From Globisporangium splendens (Eukaryota > Oomycota > Peronosporomycetes > Pythiales > Pythiaceae): a DNA stretch of 64,000 bases. Made by a program: the position numbers and the translations under genes. Below are positions 42,134 through 52,340 of this stretch, in pieces. The stretch is from positions 1 through 64,000 of the forward strand of contig VFIW01000098.1 of the NCBI GenBank assembly GCA_006386115.1, written 5' to 3'. Each line of letters opens with the position of its first letter. The stretch's first letter is position 1. The notes beneath the pieces are model-generated. The model ran no database searches and was not told where the DNA came from. It saw only the letters and a list, made by a program, of their open reading frames with translations.

Positions 42134-43846
42134 CTAGCACTGTGGTCGCGGCATCGTTGGATCAGGAACCTGTGTGGTCGGTGCTGGTGCGATTGGCGTC
42201 ACAGTCGATGGAGCGGTAGGAGTTGGAGCCAAAGGCGTTGTCGCCGCTGGAGTACCAGGGGTCACGATCACCGGTGCAGGCGTTGAACTTGGACTTGGAG
42301 CTGTGGTGGTTGGCTCGGGGGAACGAGCAGGAGTCAGCGTCGCCGTTGGTGGTGCTGGTGTCGGCGCTGGAGTGGATGGTGCTTCGGTTGTTGTTGGAAG
42401 TGGGGTAGGAGCCGCAGTTGTTGGCACTGGTGCTGGGAGTGGAGTAGGAGTCTCAGGTGTTGGCTCTGGTGACGTGGTGTTTGCCGTGCAGATCATTTTG
42501 AGACCCGAGCACGCTTGGTCTGCTAACGCACATTGACTGGTCGGGAGCCTGGCAACACAGAGCATCCAGCAGTCGTCTGCCTGCGTGGTCGTGCCAACGC
42601 AATCACATTTCCTTGCACACTTTTCGTCAAAGAACGGCGTGTTGTAGTTACACGCCTGCGCACAACCGACAGTCGGCGGATTCCACTCCCACTCAGGCTT
42701 GATGGTACAGATCTTGTACGTGCAGCTACCTTCCGATTCCACGAGGTGGCGTCCACTCGCGCAACCAATTGTCTTGAGATCGCCTGCATTTTTCTCGAGA
42801 AGGTGACGCGCAGTCATATTCGAAAACTCAGCAAAACTCTTGCGCGACTCCAGGAGTCTCTGGTAGGAAGGCAAGAGCGTCATCTTGCCAAACCAAGCAC
42901 GCAGGTTGCGCTCCTCTCCGTTCGACGTGGCGAGCTCCGTGGGCATCTTCATGCCGTGCATGACTGCTGGAAGGTGATGGCTGGCTTGCAACCAGCGCGA
43001 CGCACCTGTGCCTATCATGATCACCACTTCGTCATCCTTCAGAATTGGACGCACGACCTTCTCACCATCGGCACTACGGATGATCAGTCCAGAGGCATCC
43101 GAAGCCAGACGTCGCGCTCGAATTTGACCATCTTTCGCAGCGGTGAAGAAAGTAGGAGCAGCCATCGCGATGAATAGCCCATGGTCTTCATGCAGTGGCA
43201 ACGACAACTCGCGCTCCACTGACGACAGTTTGCGGCTCGTGTCAGGCTCAGACGGCGACTCGTACGCGTGGAAATGGTCCAACCGAACGGACTCTGAGAT
43301 CAGTTTCCGCGACGAAATCGGCGATTCGCCGTCGCTCACTTTGAACGCAGTCTGGTCCAAAACGACACCAAACGCGTTCACTACGCGCTCCAACGCACGG
43401 CTGAACTCCAAGTGTAGTTGGCGGTACCCAGGGCAATTGCTCTCCAGAGCTCTGGCGCTCTCCGTGGTACCAGAGCTTTCCAATTCCTGACCAGCGTTCG
43501 CTCGCAGCGTGAGACGACGCGTGCCATCCGCAAACGCTTTCGCCGACAGGAATGTTTGGATGTCGGTGCCACGCCCGTCCGAAGTGAGTGCGCACCTCAC
43601 TGCATTTTCCAGATAACGCTCACGAAGACTGGCATAGTTGGGGATGTTCTTGAGCGCGAGAATGCCGCCTTGCTCGAGCGTCCGGAGCACGCGGTCCGGG
43701 GTGTCTCCCTCACTCAAGCGGCGGTAGTCAAACGCCGGGACTTCAAAGCTAGGGAGCTTCTCGAGTGTGGTGGCTTGGGCAAAAGCGGACACAAGCACTG
43801 CCGAGTACGCCATAGACAGCATCTTGTGAGGCATGCGGAACACCAT
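42134..43846 (-). CDS. Secreted 2-oxoglutarate-oxygenase-like protein with mucin-like tail
   Basis: About 570 residues. The leader MPHKMLSMAYSAVLVSAFAQ is a signal peptide. Residues about 25-330 have the layout of isopenicillin-N-synthase-like enzymes: an N-terminal GILALKNIPNY strand, LPLHEDHGLFIA with the HxD iron ligands, and VVIMIGTGASRWLQASHH...MHGM with a distal His. A Cys-rich segment follows (CASGRHLVESEGSCTYKIC and later Cys), then a ~110-residue Thr/Pro/Ala tail ending MPRPQC. The start at 43846 follows the core promoter at 43893-43910. The substrate is unknown. A secreted enzyme of this fold is unusual because the known members are cytosolic. Catalytic ability is not proven; a 2-oxoglutarate-binding Arg is not obvious. 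Confidence 0.65.
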   Translation of the reverse strand: MVFRMPHKMLSMAYSAVLVSAFAQATTLEKLPSFEVPAFDYRRLSEGDTPDRVLRTLEQGGILALKNIPNYASLRERYLENAVRCALTSDGRGTDIQTFLSAKAFADGTRRLTLRANAGQELESSGTTESARALESNCPGYRQLHLEFSRALERVVNAFGVVLDQTAFKVSDGESPISSRKLISESVRLDHFHAYESPSEPDTSRKLSSVERELSLPLHEDHGLFIAMAAPTFFTAAKDGQIRARRLASDASGLIIRSADGEKVVRPILKDDEVVIMIGTGASRWLQASHHLPAVMHGMKMPTELATSNGEERNLRAWFGKMTLLPSYQRLLESRKSFAEFSNMTARHLLEKNAGDLKTIGCASGRHLVESEGSCTYKICTIKPEWEWNPPTVGCAQACNYNTPFFDEKCARKCDCVGTTTQADDCWMLCVARLPTSQCALADQACSGLKMICTANTTSPEPTPETPTPLPAPVPTTAAPTPLPTTTEAPSTPAPTPAPPTATLTPARSPEPTTTAPSPSSTPAPVIVTPGTPAATTPLAPTPTAPSTVTPIAPAPTTQVPDPTMPRPQC

Positions 43847-43892
43847 GGGGTGCGATCGGCTCGAGAGGGGACTGGAGTCTCTTGGCAGACTC

Positions 43893-43910
43893 GAGGAAAT
43901 TGGAAAGTGT
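43893..43910 (-). promoter_or_regulatory. Oomycete initiator + flanking element
   Basis: Minus-strand GACACTTTCCAATTTCCTC fits the initiator and CAWTTTNYY element, about 50-60 bp before the ATG at 43846. Confidence 0.65.
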
Positions 43911-44518
43911 CGTGCAGTCTCGGTGAAGCACAGTGAGGAACACACAGAGAGAGCGCATCAGGAAGCTCTTTGTCTGTGAAGCCGTTCGATCGACTGGTGC
44001 ACATTGCGCGTTCTGGATTCCCTGCAGGATTGAGGGCAACTTGATACAGTGCTGCACAGATCTATGGCGGGATGATCGGCAATTGTTGACATCGTGAGGG
44101 AGGCAGCTACCTGTCATCCTCGGTGCAGTGAGTGCGTTTCGCCAAAACGACGTTGTGGACTCAGATTATTGCAGAGTCAACGAACAGCTGCAGTGGGATG
44201 ATTTCGTGCGTCGTTAAGGACCGTCTCTTGCACACAGGTGGACGCTCGAGCGGGTATGGCTGCTATTGTTGATTGAACGCATCTTTTGCAGTGTATACGC
44301 ATGGAAAGACACAAATCTCTACTTGGAAACGAATCGATCTCAATAATCAAGTTGGCAAATAAACACGTTTCAACTTCGCAATGAGGGCAAACCGCACGAG
44401 ATTTGTGTGGTTTCAGCGTCTGGGCTTATTGGCGCAACTCTCTCCAATGCTTGGTTTTTGCCAATGCAAACTGCACCATAGATGTAGCAATAGTGCTCTC
44501 GGTTTACAAGCGCGGGCA
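43911..44518. other. Intergenic region
   Basis: No gene seen. Confidence 0.55.
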
Positions 44519-47500
44519 TTACAGACTCAGGATGCCATGCGCACCAAAAGCCTGCTTGCGCACCTCAAAGCGATAGCCGTGGCCACTCAGCACACTGTCC
44601 ACAGCGGCGCCGACGTCCCAGATCAGTTGGCACCGACCGCGATCCACATGGTCGAGCTCGACGATGATGTCGAAGATCGGCGCGCCGGCGCGCTCCGTCT
44701 GCAGTTTGCTCTTGTTTGCACTCTTTTGCATAGCGGCGTCGCCCACAGTCACCTGCTGCACACCGCCAATTAGCCCTTTGAGGTCCTGGTTTCGGATCAG
44801 CGACCGGAAATCGCCATGACCACTCGCGATGAGCCGCGGACCCCGCTGCCGCACCGTGCCCGCTGCGTTCACCTCGGCTTTGCGACCGATCTCGTCGATG
44901 ATCAGCGTCTCCACTGTGTGGTTCTGCACGCACTCGATCATCACGCTCGCCTGCTGCTCCAGTGATGGCACCATCATGCGGCGCGCCCACCCGACGCACT
45001 CGTGCGGCACCAGTCCGTCGCCGCCGATCTCATTCGACGTGTCGATGATACACACGTTCTCCTGCGTCTCCGAGATGCTGCGCGCGATGTCGCGGATCAG
45101 CGTCGTCTTGCCACTTCCTGGTCGACCCAAGAGCAGAATCGACTTGTCGCGATGCGCTGCACTCATGAGCACGTCCGTGAGCAGGTTCGCCGCGTGCGCC
45201 AGCGCTCTCCCGACACGCATCGTGAGACCGTAAATCTCGCCCGTTTTGCTGCGCATGACCGAGATGCGATGCAGCTGGCGGTCGATACCCGCGCGATTGT
45301 CAAAGCCGATCTTGTGCTCGCCGCCGAGTTTCTCGAGCACCTCGTCGATGTCGGCCTTACTCACCACTTCTCCGTCTCCGAGTGGCACTCGCTGACCTTT
45401 GCCCACGTACACGTGCGGAAACCTGCCGACATCCAGACAAATGTCGACCAGTCTGTCGTGGAATCCGTCGATCGCGAGAATCGGTGCGCGGTATTTCTCC
45501 GGAAGAAGCGACAACAGCGGTTCCAGCTCGCATTGCAGCTGGAGCTTCGGAATGAGGTCGTTGTTTGCAAAAGTAGTCATTGCTGTTGGTTCCCCATTTT
45601 CATCTTCTGTCTTTATGAGCTCCTCCTCCAGACACTCGACGCTTCTCGCCAAGTAGTCGTTCGCGCTGTCAAACCAGATCGCCGCAACTCCTTGGTTCAC
45701 GATCGCATTGCGCCAGCGACGGCACGTCATGCCAACTACGGCGCCACGGATCGTCTTCTTTCGCAGTGCACCCGTCGCGGAAGCCGCCAGATTCACATAG
45801 CATGCTAAAGCCGCGAGGTTACTGTGAACCAGAGCCTGTAGTCGTTTCTTTGGCAACTGATCTCGTGATGACGCTAGCGGATCCTTCTCCAGAAGCGTGT
45901 CGCGGTACGAAGTCTTCTCCACTGGCACGCCGCAGTGTTCCGCGATCTGCGCCAGGTCGGCGTCGCGCGTCGTGGCGTCCACTGCGTGCTCGTACGCGAG
46001 TTGCAGGTCGACACAGTTTACTGGTCTCACCTCCACGAGTCCATACCGGTGCAGCCAGAACGCAGCGTGATGGATGTTGTGCACCACCTTGACGATCGCT
46101 GGGTTCTGGAGAATAAGTGTGAGTACCGCACATACGAGCTGCTGGCTCAGCGACGGCAGCAAGTGTAACACGACCGTATCGGTTTTCGTGGTATTAGCGC
46201 CGGTTGCATCCAAACCAGCACTGCCGCCGGAGCTGTCATCGACAAGATCATCGCTGTCCTCATCGCTGCAATCACCCCTGTTGTCGTCGTTCACACGGTG
46301 GCAGCTGGTCATGGTGACTACCATCCCTTGGTCTGTCGCTGGGCTGTTCTTGCCGTCGTCGTCGTCGTCGTCGTGGGACACGTGAAAATGTAGGGCGACG
46401 ACCGAGGCCGTCTTGGGATCAAAGAGACAAGCGGTGCCTCGACTCAGGATCAGTTTCTGGAAATCGGCGGTCGTCTTGACATACGTATTTGGATTCTCCA
46501 GTACGGAAGCTGTTCTTGCGCCGATTCCCGCGATTGTAGCAGGCGGTGTTACTGGTTTCTGCGTAACCTCGTTGCTGCTCGACGAGTGTCGTTCAGAAGT
46601 GGATTCAATCGGCCCAGCGTCCCGATTTATCGAACTGGATGCCACCTTCGACTCGGTTTCGAGCAAGCGCTTGTAGCATTTAAGATACGAATTCGCATGG
46701 GCACCAAGGTACTGCAACATTTTCTTCGCGAGATTCGTCCTCGTCCACGCCAGCGGATCTTTCTGGAGATGTTTCACAGCAGCTTCATGGTGCATGGCAA
46801 TATCGAGAGTCACGTTGCAGTGTTGAGCAATTCTTGTGATCGTGATTTCAGGTAGGATTCCATTTGTGGCTATCACTTGCTCATTGAATACTGCCTGCAA
46901 GTCCACACAGTGCACTGCTAGCGCAACGTTTACCCCGTACGAGCGCAGCCAACTGAAGACTTCATCGACATTGAACAGTACTTTCACGGTTGTAGTCTTC
47001 AGCAGGGTTTCCAGAACGGTATGAACGAGCTCCTTGCTCAGTGATGCAGTCACGTGCAGCACGATCGTCTTGGTTGCGCCGTCGCCCATCGTCACTATCG
47101 TACTCGGTGACGCCGTCGGGTCCTTTGCAGAGCGCAGATGCAGTGCTACCATCGGAGAATCTGTTCTATTAAATAGTGCGGCGCCATGGCTTGCAACGAG
47201 GTTGGAGAGGTCCTTTGTTCGGTTCACGTACGTGATCTCGTGAGCACTCGACGAAGATGAAGTCGTACTGTCGGCCAAACTGCTGCTGTGTGAAGCCGTC
47301 TCTTGAGTCCTCTCCAATGCCTTCTGCTTTGCAATCAATATGCTGTAGCAGTCGAATATGAGTTGTGTTTCGTGGTAAAGATACAGAACTAGTGGCTTGG
47401 AGAAAATCGGTTGTGCCCACGACTGCGGACCTTTTTGAAGCTGCTTGGCGAGCGCGTCCTGGTACGCCGTGTCGACGAAAGCTCCACAACGGGTTGCGAT

Positions 47501-48760
47501 CTGTAAAAGCGTTTTCTTCCCGTGCACATCGCCGCGCCCCACAGATTGTTGAAAAAAATCTGTCAGTGCCGTAAATTGCTCTTGCGGTGATATCGTGACA
47601 CCACAATCGTGCAACCATTCCCTGGTCTGGTCGATGTTGAGCACCACTTTGGCAATACTCGCGTCCTTGACTAACGCGCTGAGCACCGAGCGCAAGAGCT
47701 CCCCCTTGCATAAAGACTCAGTTAAGTGCAAGACAATATACTTGTCACCACCGGCGAGTGTGATCACGGGCTTTGCGCTCGGGGGTGCTGGTTCGTGGAA
47801 ATGGAGAGCTACTAGCGGTGTTGTCTTGGCGTCAAATAGGTTAAAACCGCTGGGCGGTACCAGTTTCTGAAGGATGACCGTCGTGTTCACGTACAGGACT
47901 GTGTTCTCCGTCATAGCTGGTTCCTTGCCTTTGCCAAACGTAGCCGGATAGAGCACTTGTGGTGGCACTTTCGTTGCAACACCTGGAGCTGGCGTTGGGG
48001 TTGATGCCACAGCAGGAGCTGGTGGTGCTAAATCGGACGATGACAGCGCTTGTTTGATCTGTTGAAGTGTTGCAACCTCACTCGGAATGCCAGTAACCTT
48101 CGTGCTGCCAACTGCTCTTGTCTTTTTGGACATCACGTCGTACAAAGCCAGGTACAAGAGCACATGGTGCTTCAGAAACTGAAGCAGCGGAATCACGAGT
48201 TTGCTTTTCGACCATGCCCCGGGGACGTTTGCACAGTGGTTATCATGGGCGACACGAGACGCGTCCAACCCCAACGTACTCACCGCGTCTCCACACTCCT
48301 TCACGATGCGCGTGATCGTGAAATTGCCTTGAGAGCCGAGCCACTGGATGTAAGCAAGTTGCAGGCACGCACACTTCACGAGCTTCACCTGAGGGTCGAG
48401 GCCGTACTTGATCAGCCACGGCACAATGCTGTCAAGACGGTGCGTCACCTTGACGATGGACTTGTCGTGTAATAGCTCGGTGAGAACAGACCGCACCAGC
48501 GCATCACTCAGAGACGCCTTCAAGTGCAAAATCACGGTCTTGGTCGTGCCGTCGCTCATTGCAATCGCTGTGAATGGCATAGTCGCTTGTTTCACAGCAT
48601 CTTGCTCGATCTTGAAATGCAGCGCAACTCGGGGTGATAACTTGGCGTCAAACAGCGCAACGCGGCCATCAGAGCGCACAAGAAGCGCTTGCAGCGCAGC
48701 CGTTGTGGTCACGCAGTGAAGCGGAAGGTCCGCGTCCAAGCGCGTTGGTGACGAGCCCAT
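44519..48760 (-). CDS. Four dead DEDD-exonuclease-like modules fused to a Ycf45/SpoIIIAA ATPase
   Basis: 1413 residues, one exon. Four homologous modules start near residues 15, 285, 508 and 755. Each has a YVNTTxxLQKL / VALHF strand, a VVLHLxxSLS strand, KVVxNxxxxxxWLxxYG, and a DPxAWxRxxLxKKxLxYL helix. This order is that of the Egalitarian/EXD1-type 3'-5' exonuclease fold. The acidic residues expected at the DEDD positions are mostly replaced (VALHFH for VALDxE, HNIH for HDxxxD), so they look catalytically dead. Residues about 1040-1413 match SpoIIIAA/Ycf45: DNRAGIDRQLHRISVMRSKT, Walker A GRPGSGKTT (about 1212), IDTSNEIGGDG, Walker B IDEIG (about 1285) and ASGHGDF. Poly-Asp (about 795) lies inside module 4. 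The role is unknown; nucleic-acid handling is inferred. Confidence 0.82.
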   Translation of the reverse strand: MGSSPTRLDADLPLHCVTTTAALQALLVRSDGRVALFDAKLSPRVALHFKIEQDAVKQATMPFTAIAMSDGTTKTVILHLKASLSDALVRSVLTELLHDKSIVKVTHRLDSIVPWLIKYGLDPQVKLVKCACLQLAYIQWLGSQGNFTITRIVKECGDAVSTLGLDASRVAHDNHCANVPGAWSKSKLVIPLLQFLKHHVLLYLALYDVMSKKTRAVGSTKVTGIPSEVATLQQIKQALSSSDLAPPAPAVASTPTPAPGVATKVPPQVLYPATFGKGKEPAMTENTVLYVNTTVILQKLVPPSGFNLFDAKTTPLVALHFHEPAPPSAKPVITLAGGDKYIVLHLTESLCKGELLRSVLSALVKDASIAKVVLNIDQTREWLHDCGVTISPQEQFTALTDFFQQSVGRGDVHGKKTLLQIATRCGAFVDTAYQDALAKQLQKGPQSWAQPIFSKPLVLYLYHETQLIFDCYSILIAKQKALERTQETASHSSSLADSTTSSSSSAHEITYVNRTKDLSNLVASHGAALFNRTDSPMVALHLRSAKDPTASPSTIVTMGDGATKTIVLHVTASLSKELVHTVLETLLKTTTVKVLFNVDEVFSWLRSYGVNVALAVHCVDLQAVFNEQVIATNGILPEITITRIAQHCNVTLDIAMHHEAAVKHLQKDPLAWTRTNLAKKMLQYLGAHANSYLKCYKRLLETESKVASSSINRDAGPIESTSERHSSSSNEVTQKPVTPPATIAGIGARTASVLENPNTYVKTTADFQKLILSRGTACLFDPKTASVVALHFHVSHDDDDDDGKNSPATDQGMVVTMTSCHRVNDDNRGDCSDEDSDDLVDDSSGGSAGLDATGANTTKTDTVVLHLLPSLSQQLVCAVLTLILQNPAIVKVVHNIHHAAFWLHRYGLVEVRPVNCVDLQLAYEHAVDATTRDADLAQIAEHCGVPVEKTSYRDTLLEKDPLASSRDQLPKKRLQALVHSNLAALACYVNLAASATGALRKKTIRGAVVGMTCRRWRNAIVNQGVAAIWFDSANDYLARSVECLEEELIKTEDENGEPTAMTTFANNDLIPKLQLQCELEPLLSLLPEKYRAPILAIDGFHDRLVDICLDVGRFPHVYVGKGQRVPLGDGEVVSKADIDEVLEKLGGEHKIGFDNRAGIDRQLHRISVMRSKTGEIYGLTMRVGRALAHAANLLTDVLMSAAHRDKSILLLGRPGSGKTTLIRDIARSISETQENVCIIDTSNEIGGDGLVPHECVGWARRMMVPSLEQQASVMIECVQNHTVETLIIDEIGRKAEVNAAGTVRQRGPRLIASGHGDFRSLIRNQDLKGLIGGVQQVTVGDAAMQKSANKSKLQTERAGAPIFDIIVELDHVDRGRCQLIWDVGAAVDSVLSGHGYRFEVRKQAFGAHGILSL

Positions 48761-49924
48761 GCTGAGATCTGGGCTCCAGATTGCGGAAGTAGAGGTGCTG
48801 GTGCTATTTCAGGAGGAGTTGTGGTGGAACTCGTTCGACTGCGGGCAGTGCGCATGCACACGAGCGGCGCTGTTGGTCGCCACAAAAGCGCAGCATCAGG
48901 TCAGTTGCTATCCGAGTGTGATGGCAACTGACCTGATGCTGCGCTTTTTCTGTACCGGTTATGGCGGGAACTGTCAGCAAAGTACTTTTTTTCAGCAACA
49001 ACTATCTCAATACAAGCAGAACAATACGACAGTCCCTGTCAATGTGTGCGTGGTTCGCCAAATTTTGGCCTGATTGCTTGCAGTCAGCAAAATTCGAGCG
49101 AGCTTGCAGACACACACTGAAAGCGTCTGAGAACCAAGGGAGCCCAGCACAGACGGCCACATGGCAGACTTGTTCACAGACGTAACCAGGTACAAGCTGG
49201 CCTCCTATTGGGTCCAAAGAAGGCGCATTCATGCGTGCGCCAATAGCGTCAGAGAACGTGTCGAACGCGTTTTAGCGAAGCCATCCAATTGTTGGCTTGC
49301 ATGCAGGCAGGCAGCAAGTTGCAGAATATTTGATGCATTTCCAAACTTCTCTAGTTTATCTGAATTCGGGTCTTCAAATACCAATTTGAAAATTGCTTTG
49401 GTCAAGTGCATACTGGTATGAGACTGGTATATGACGAATCGCTCGCAATGCAGTTGTCGTCGTCCTTGTTTTTGCTCATTTGGGGGTCAACTGCTTTTGA
49501 TTCTTTTGCGCATTCACACGAGACCTGCCAAAGTGGAGGAAAGCTCTGGATTCTATCTCACTGAAGTCCACAAGGTTCCTGTGCTCGACGCAGCCGAGCA
49601 GGGTCATCCAAATCGACGCGATTGATTGAGCAGCTATCGTAATAGACATGATAACCAGATGGGTACTTTTGTATCCCAGGGGTGGCATGTTGACAGATTG
49701 ATTTTCTCCTTGTGCTCGAGCAGCACCCTGCTGCATGCCAACTCGCACTTGAGAACCCACTGCAACACATTGTAAGTGCATATATTCTCTGGTGTGTCCC
49801 CATTTGCCATTCAAGTTTACTCGGAGGTCAACTACTTTTCATTCTTTTGCACATTCCACTGCAACCGCTTCCTTTTCCCTCTTTCTCCCCGTTTTTCTCT
49901 GTTTCTTGGCTCTGCATGGCTCGC
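48761..49924. other. Intergenic region with hairpin and diverged repeat
   Basis: It holds the perfect hairpin at 48884-48948 and a diverged direct repeat (GGTCAACTNCTTTTNATTCT at about 49485 and 49827). No gene is supported. Confidence 0.6.
48884..48948. repeat. Perfect 25-bp inverted repeat, 15-nt loop
   Basis: Arm 1, 48884-48908 (AAAAGCGCAGCATCAGGTCA...), and arm 2, 48924-48948, are exact reverse complements; the loop is 48909-48923. The hairpin lies 124 bp upstream of the ATG at 48760 of the Ycf45 fusion gene. Confidence 0.9.
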
Positions 49925-52340
49925 TCAGCTCGTGAGCACGTCGATGAGCGCGATGACGATGTTGGCCATCTGCGAGTACATGCCCATCTTGGACGCCTGC
50001 GCCATCTGCGCCGACGTGTTCACGAGCGGCGGCGTCTTCCTCTTGGAGCTCTTGTCCCTTTTCAGCGACTCGCCGTGCGGCAGCTCCTTGCTGCTACCCT
50101 TGAGGCGCACCTCGTGCAGGCGCTTGCGGAAGCGCTCCTTGACCCAGCCCTGGATGCGCAGTACGACGGCGAACCACTCGTCAAACTCGAGCGTGCGGAT
50201 CGACTTGAGCACGAAGAACTTGCGCCGCAGACTCTCCTCTTCGTACGAGATCATCATGCCGAGCAGCAGGATCACGAACACGTACCCGGCGTACTCGAGG
50301 TAGTACTTGGGCGACAGGCTGCTGGCGGCGATGATGATGCCGACGGCCACAATGAACGTCGTGTACGTCGCGTATATGAAGCGCACGCGGAAGCCCGAGC
50401 GGTGTGCGAATAGGACGGCGTTCAAGAAGCCCATGTAGTACACGGGCTTAGGCTTACCCGGGCTCGTGTGCTCCATGCGCTTGATCTCGTCAGACTTCTC
50501 GCCCGTCGACACGATGAGCAGCAGGATGCCCATGCACGCGACGTGGGTCGCGATCACGAGCGACGAAAAGATCTGTGTCGAGCGTACGTACCCACCCTTG
50601 TTGATCAGCACGTCCAAAACGCGGTCCTTCGACTTCTCCTTGATCTGTGCGGCTTCCACAACGAGCTTCATGCGCATCGTGTCGCCGTTGTCGTTGCGAT
50701 TTTCGGGAAAGTGCAGGTTCACGTCCTTGGAGTCAGTGGCGACATCGACCACCGTCGAGTCCCGCGTGAGCGCAGCGTTCTTGGCGTCCTCGGCTTCTTT
50801 GACCCACTTGGCGTAGAATGCCTTGCCCATAACGTACATGAACAGCGCGGCCGAGATGTAGAGCGGCACGGTCACGCCGAAGCGGAGCACGAGCGCGTAG
50901 TCAAAGTCCGAGCTGTCGACGAACCGATCGGGCTTGACCTCCAGGAACTTGATGTCCTGGAGCAAGAGCACGAGCTGGTTGAGCAGCAGTGTGTACACGG
51001 CGAAGCGAATAGTGCGGAACACGCCTTGGTGCAGCGAGCCGGAGTTCGGGTTCTCGTACGGGAACGGATCAATGAGGTACCAGTAGCGGTAGAAGCACTC
51101 CTCGACCTCTGGGTGGCGGAACTTCTGCGACCAGAGGTGCATGAGGCTCTTCTTGGAGAACTTGTCCTCCTTGAGGTCGGCGACGGCGTCCGAGTCCATC
51201 GTGCCAGAGAACGGCAGCTGGAGACAAAAGTTGCGGCGCCGCAGGAGCTCCTGGCGGTACTGCGACACCATACCGCCGATGACCGAGATGCCGTAGTTGA
51301 TCGACTGGTACGAGATGTTGGTCTGGTTGTCAAAGTTCGCGCCGTTTTCTGGGAGAAACTTGCGCACGGCCATCATGACGATGAAGTACGCGAAGAAGAT
51401 GCCCCAGCCGATGATGCAGCTGCGCACAAAGCGCATGCGCGTGATGCCGAAGATCGGGATCAACAGAATAAGCAGCGGGATGACGGGGCCCGTGGCCTTT
51501 TCGATCGGTTTCTTGGCGATCATGACGCTCGCGACGATGATGAACACGGTCATGGTCATGTTCTCGAGGTTGCGACGTCCCACGGGTGTGAACGTCATCA
51601 GGATCCCGAGCAGGAACGTCGGGAGGATCACGCCGAAGGTCAGGATCTGCACCGCGAGCTTGTCGTCGGCCGTGCGGCCCACGGTCGCGCTCGGCTCCCA
51701 CAGGTTCGACTCCCACTCGTTCCAGTAGAAGATCGCGAGCGACACGAGGCCGATGCTGAAGCAGATGCGCACGCGGTTCACCGACGTCTCCTGCGCCACG
51801 GTAAGGTAGTTGGACTCGTAGAACGTCGGCGCGACGTCCGAGAACGACAGCAGCGTCGACATCTCGGTCTGCTGCTGGATGCGCTGGAACTGCTCCGTGT
51901 AGAACGACTTGGCCCGGATCTGCTTCATGATTTCTGCGGTCAGTAGGACGGGAGGTAGAACGGATATGGAAGCACGCACAACATACACACACATATTTGT
52001 CAGCAAAAAGTAACATCTTGTCAACAAACACAATGCAAGCAACAATGCAAACGTGCGTACCGTCAAAGCCGCCGCTGTAGTTGGGTGGCGCGTTCGCCTT
52101 GAGGATCATGGCGTTGGCGTCCTTCTCGCTGTAGACGACGGTGGAGTGGCGTGTGCCGCTGGCGCTGGCGCGCTGGTGGGTGCTGGGGCTCTGGCTGTGG
52201 CTGACGCGGTCGTCGGCCGTGCGCTTGCTGGCGCGGGACGCTCGCGCGCTCTTGGCTGTGCTCTTGGGACTCATCTGTAATTCGACAAAGGAGCTAATGC
52301 GCTCTTCCAGGATAAAGGGGGTCGCTGGGGCTTCGTCCAT
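49925..52340 (-). CDS. Double multi-pass membrane protein, cyclase-membrane-like
   Basis: Two exons, 52340-52061 and 51933-49925, with a 127-nt intron (GTACGC...GCAG, phase 1), give 762 residues. The N-terminal ~95 residues are Ser/Arg-rich and cytosolic. Two similar membrane blocks follow, each with about five to six helices (first: residues about 135-300; second: about 395-670). Each block is closed by a basic helix (RQELLRRRNFCLQL and SYEEESLRRKFFVLKSIRTL) like the signalling helix that leads into the catalytic domain of class III adenylyl/guanylyl cyclases. No cyclase domain follows: the protein ends with a basic linker and IALIDVLTS. The resemblance to cyclase membrane cassettes is inference, and transport or sensing roles are possible. 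Very high GC fits strong codon bias. Confidence 0.72.

Noticed and set aside
50468..51946. 492-codon plus-strand frame opposite the membrane-protein gene
   Set aside because: Antisense shadow in GC-rich coding DNA; arginine/aspartate/histidine-rich nonsense composition.
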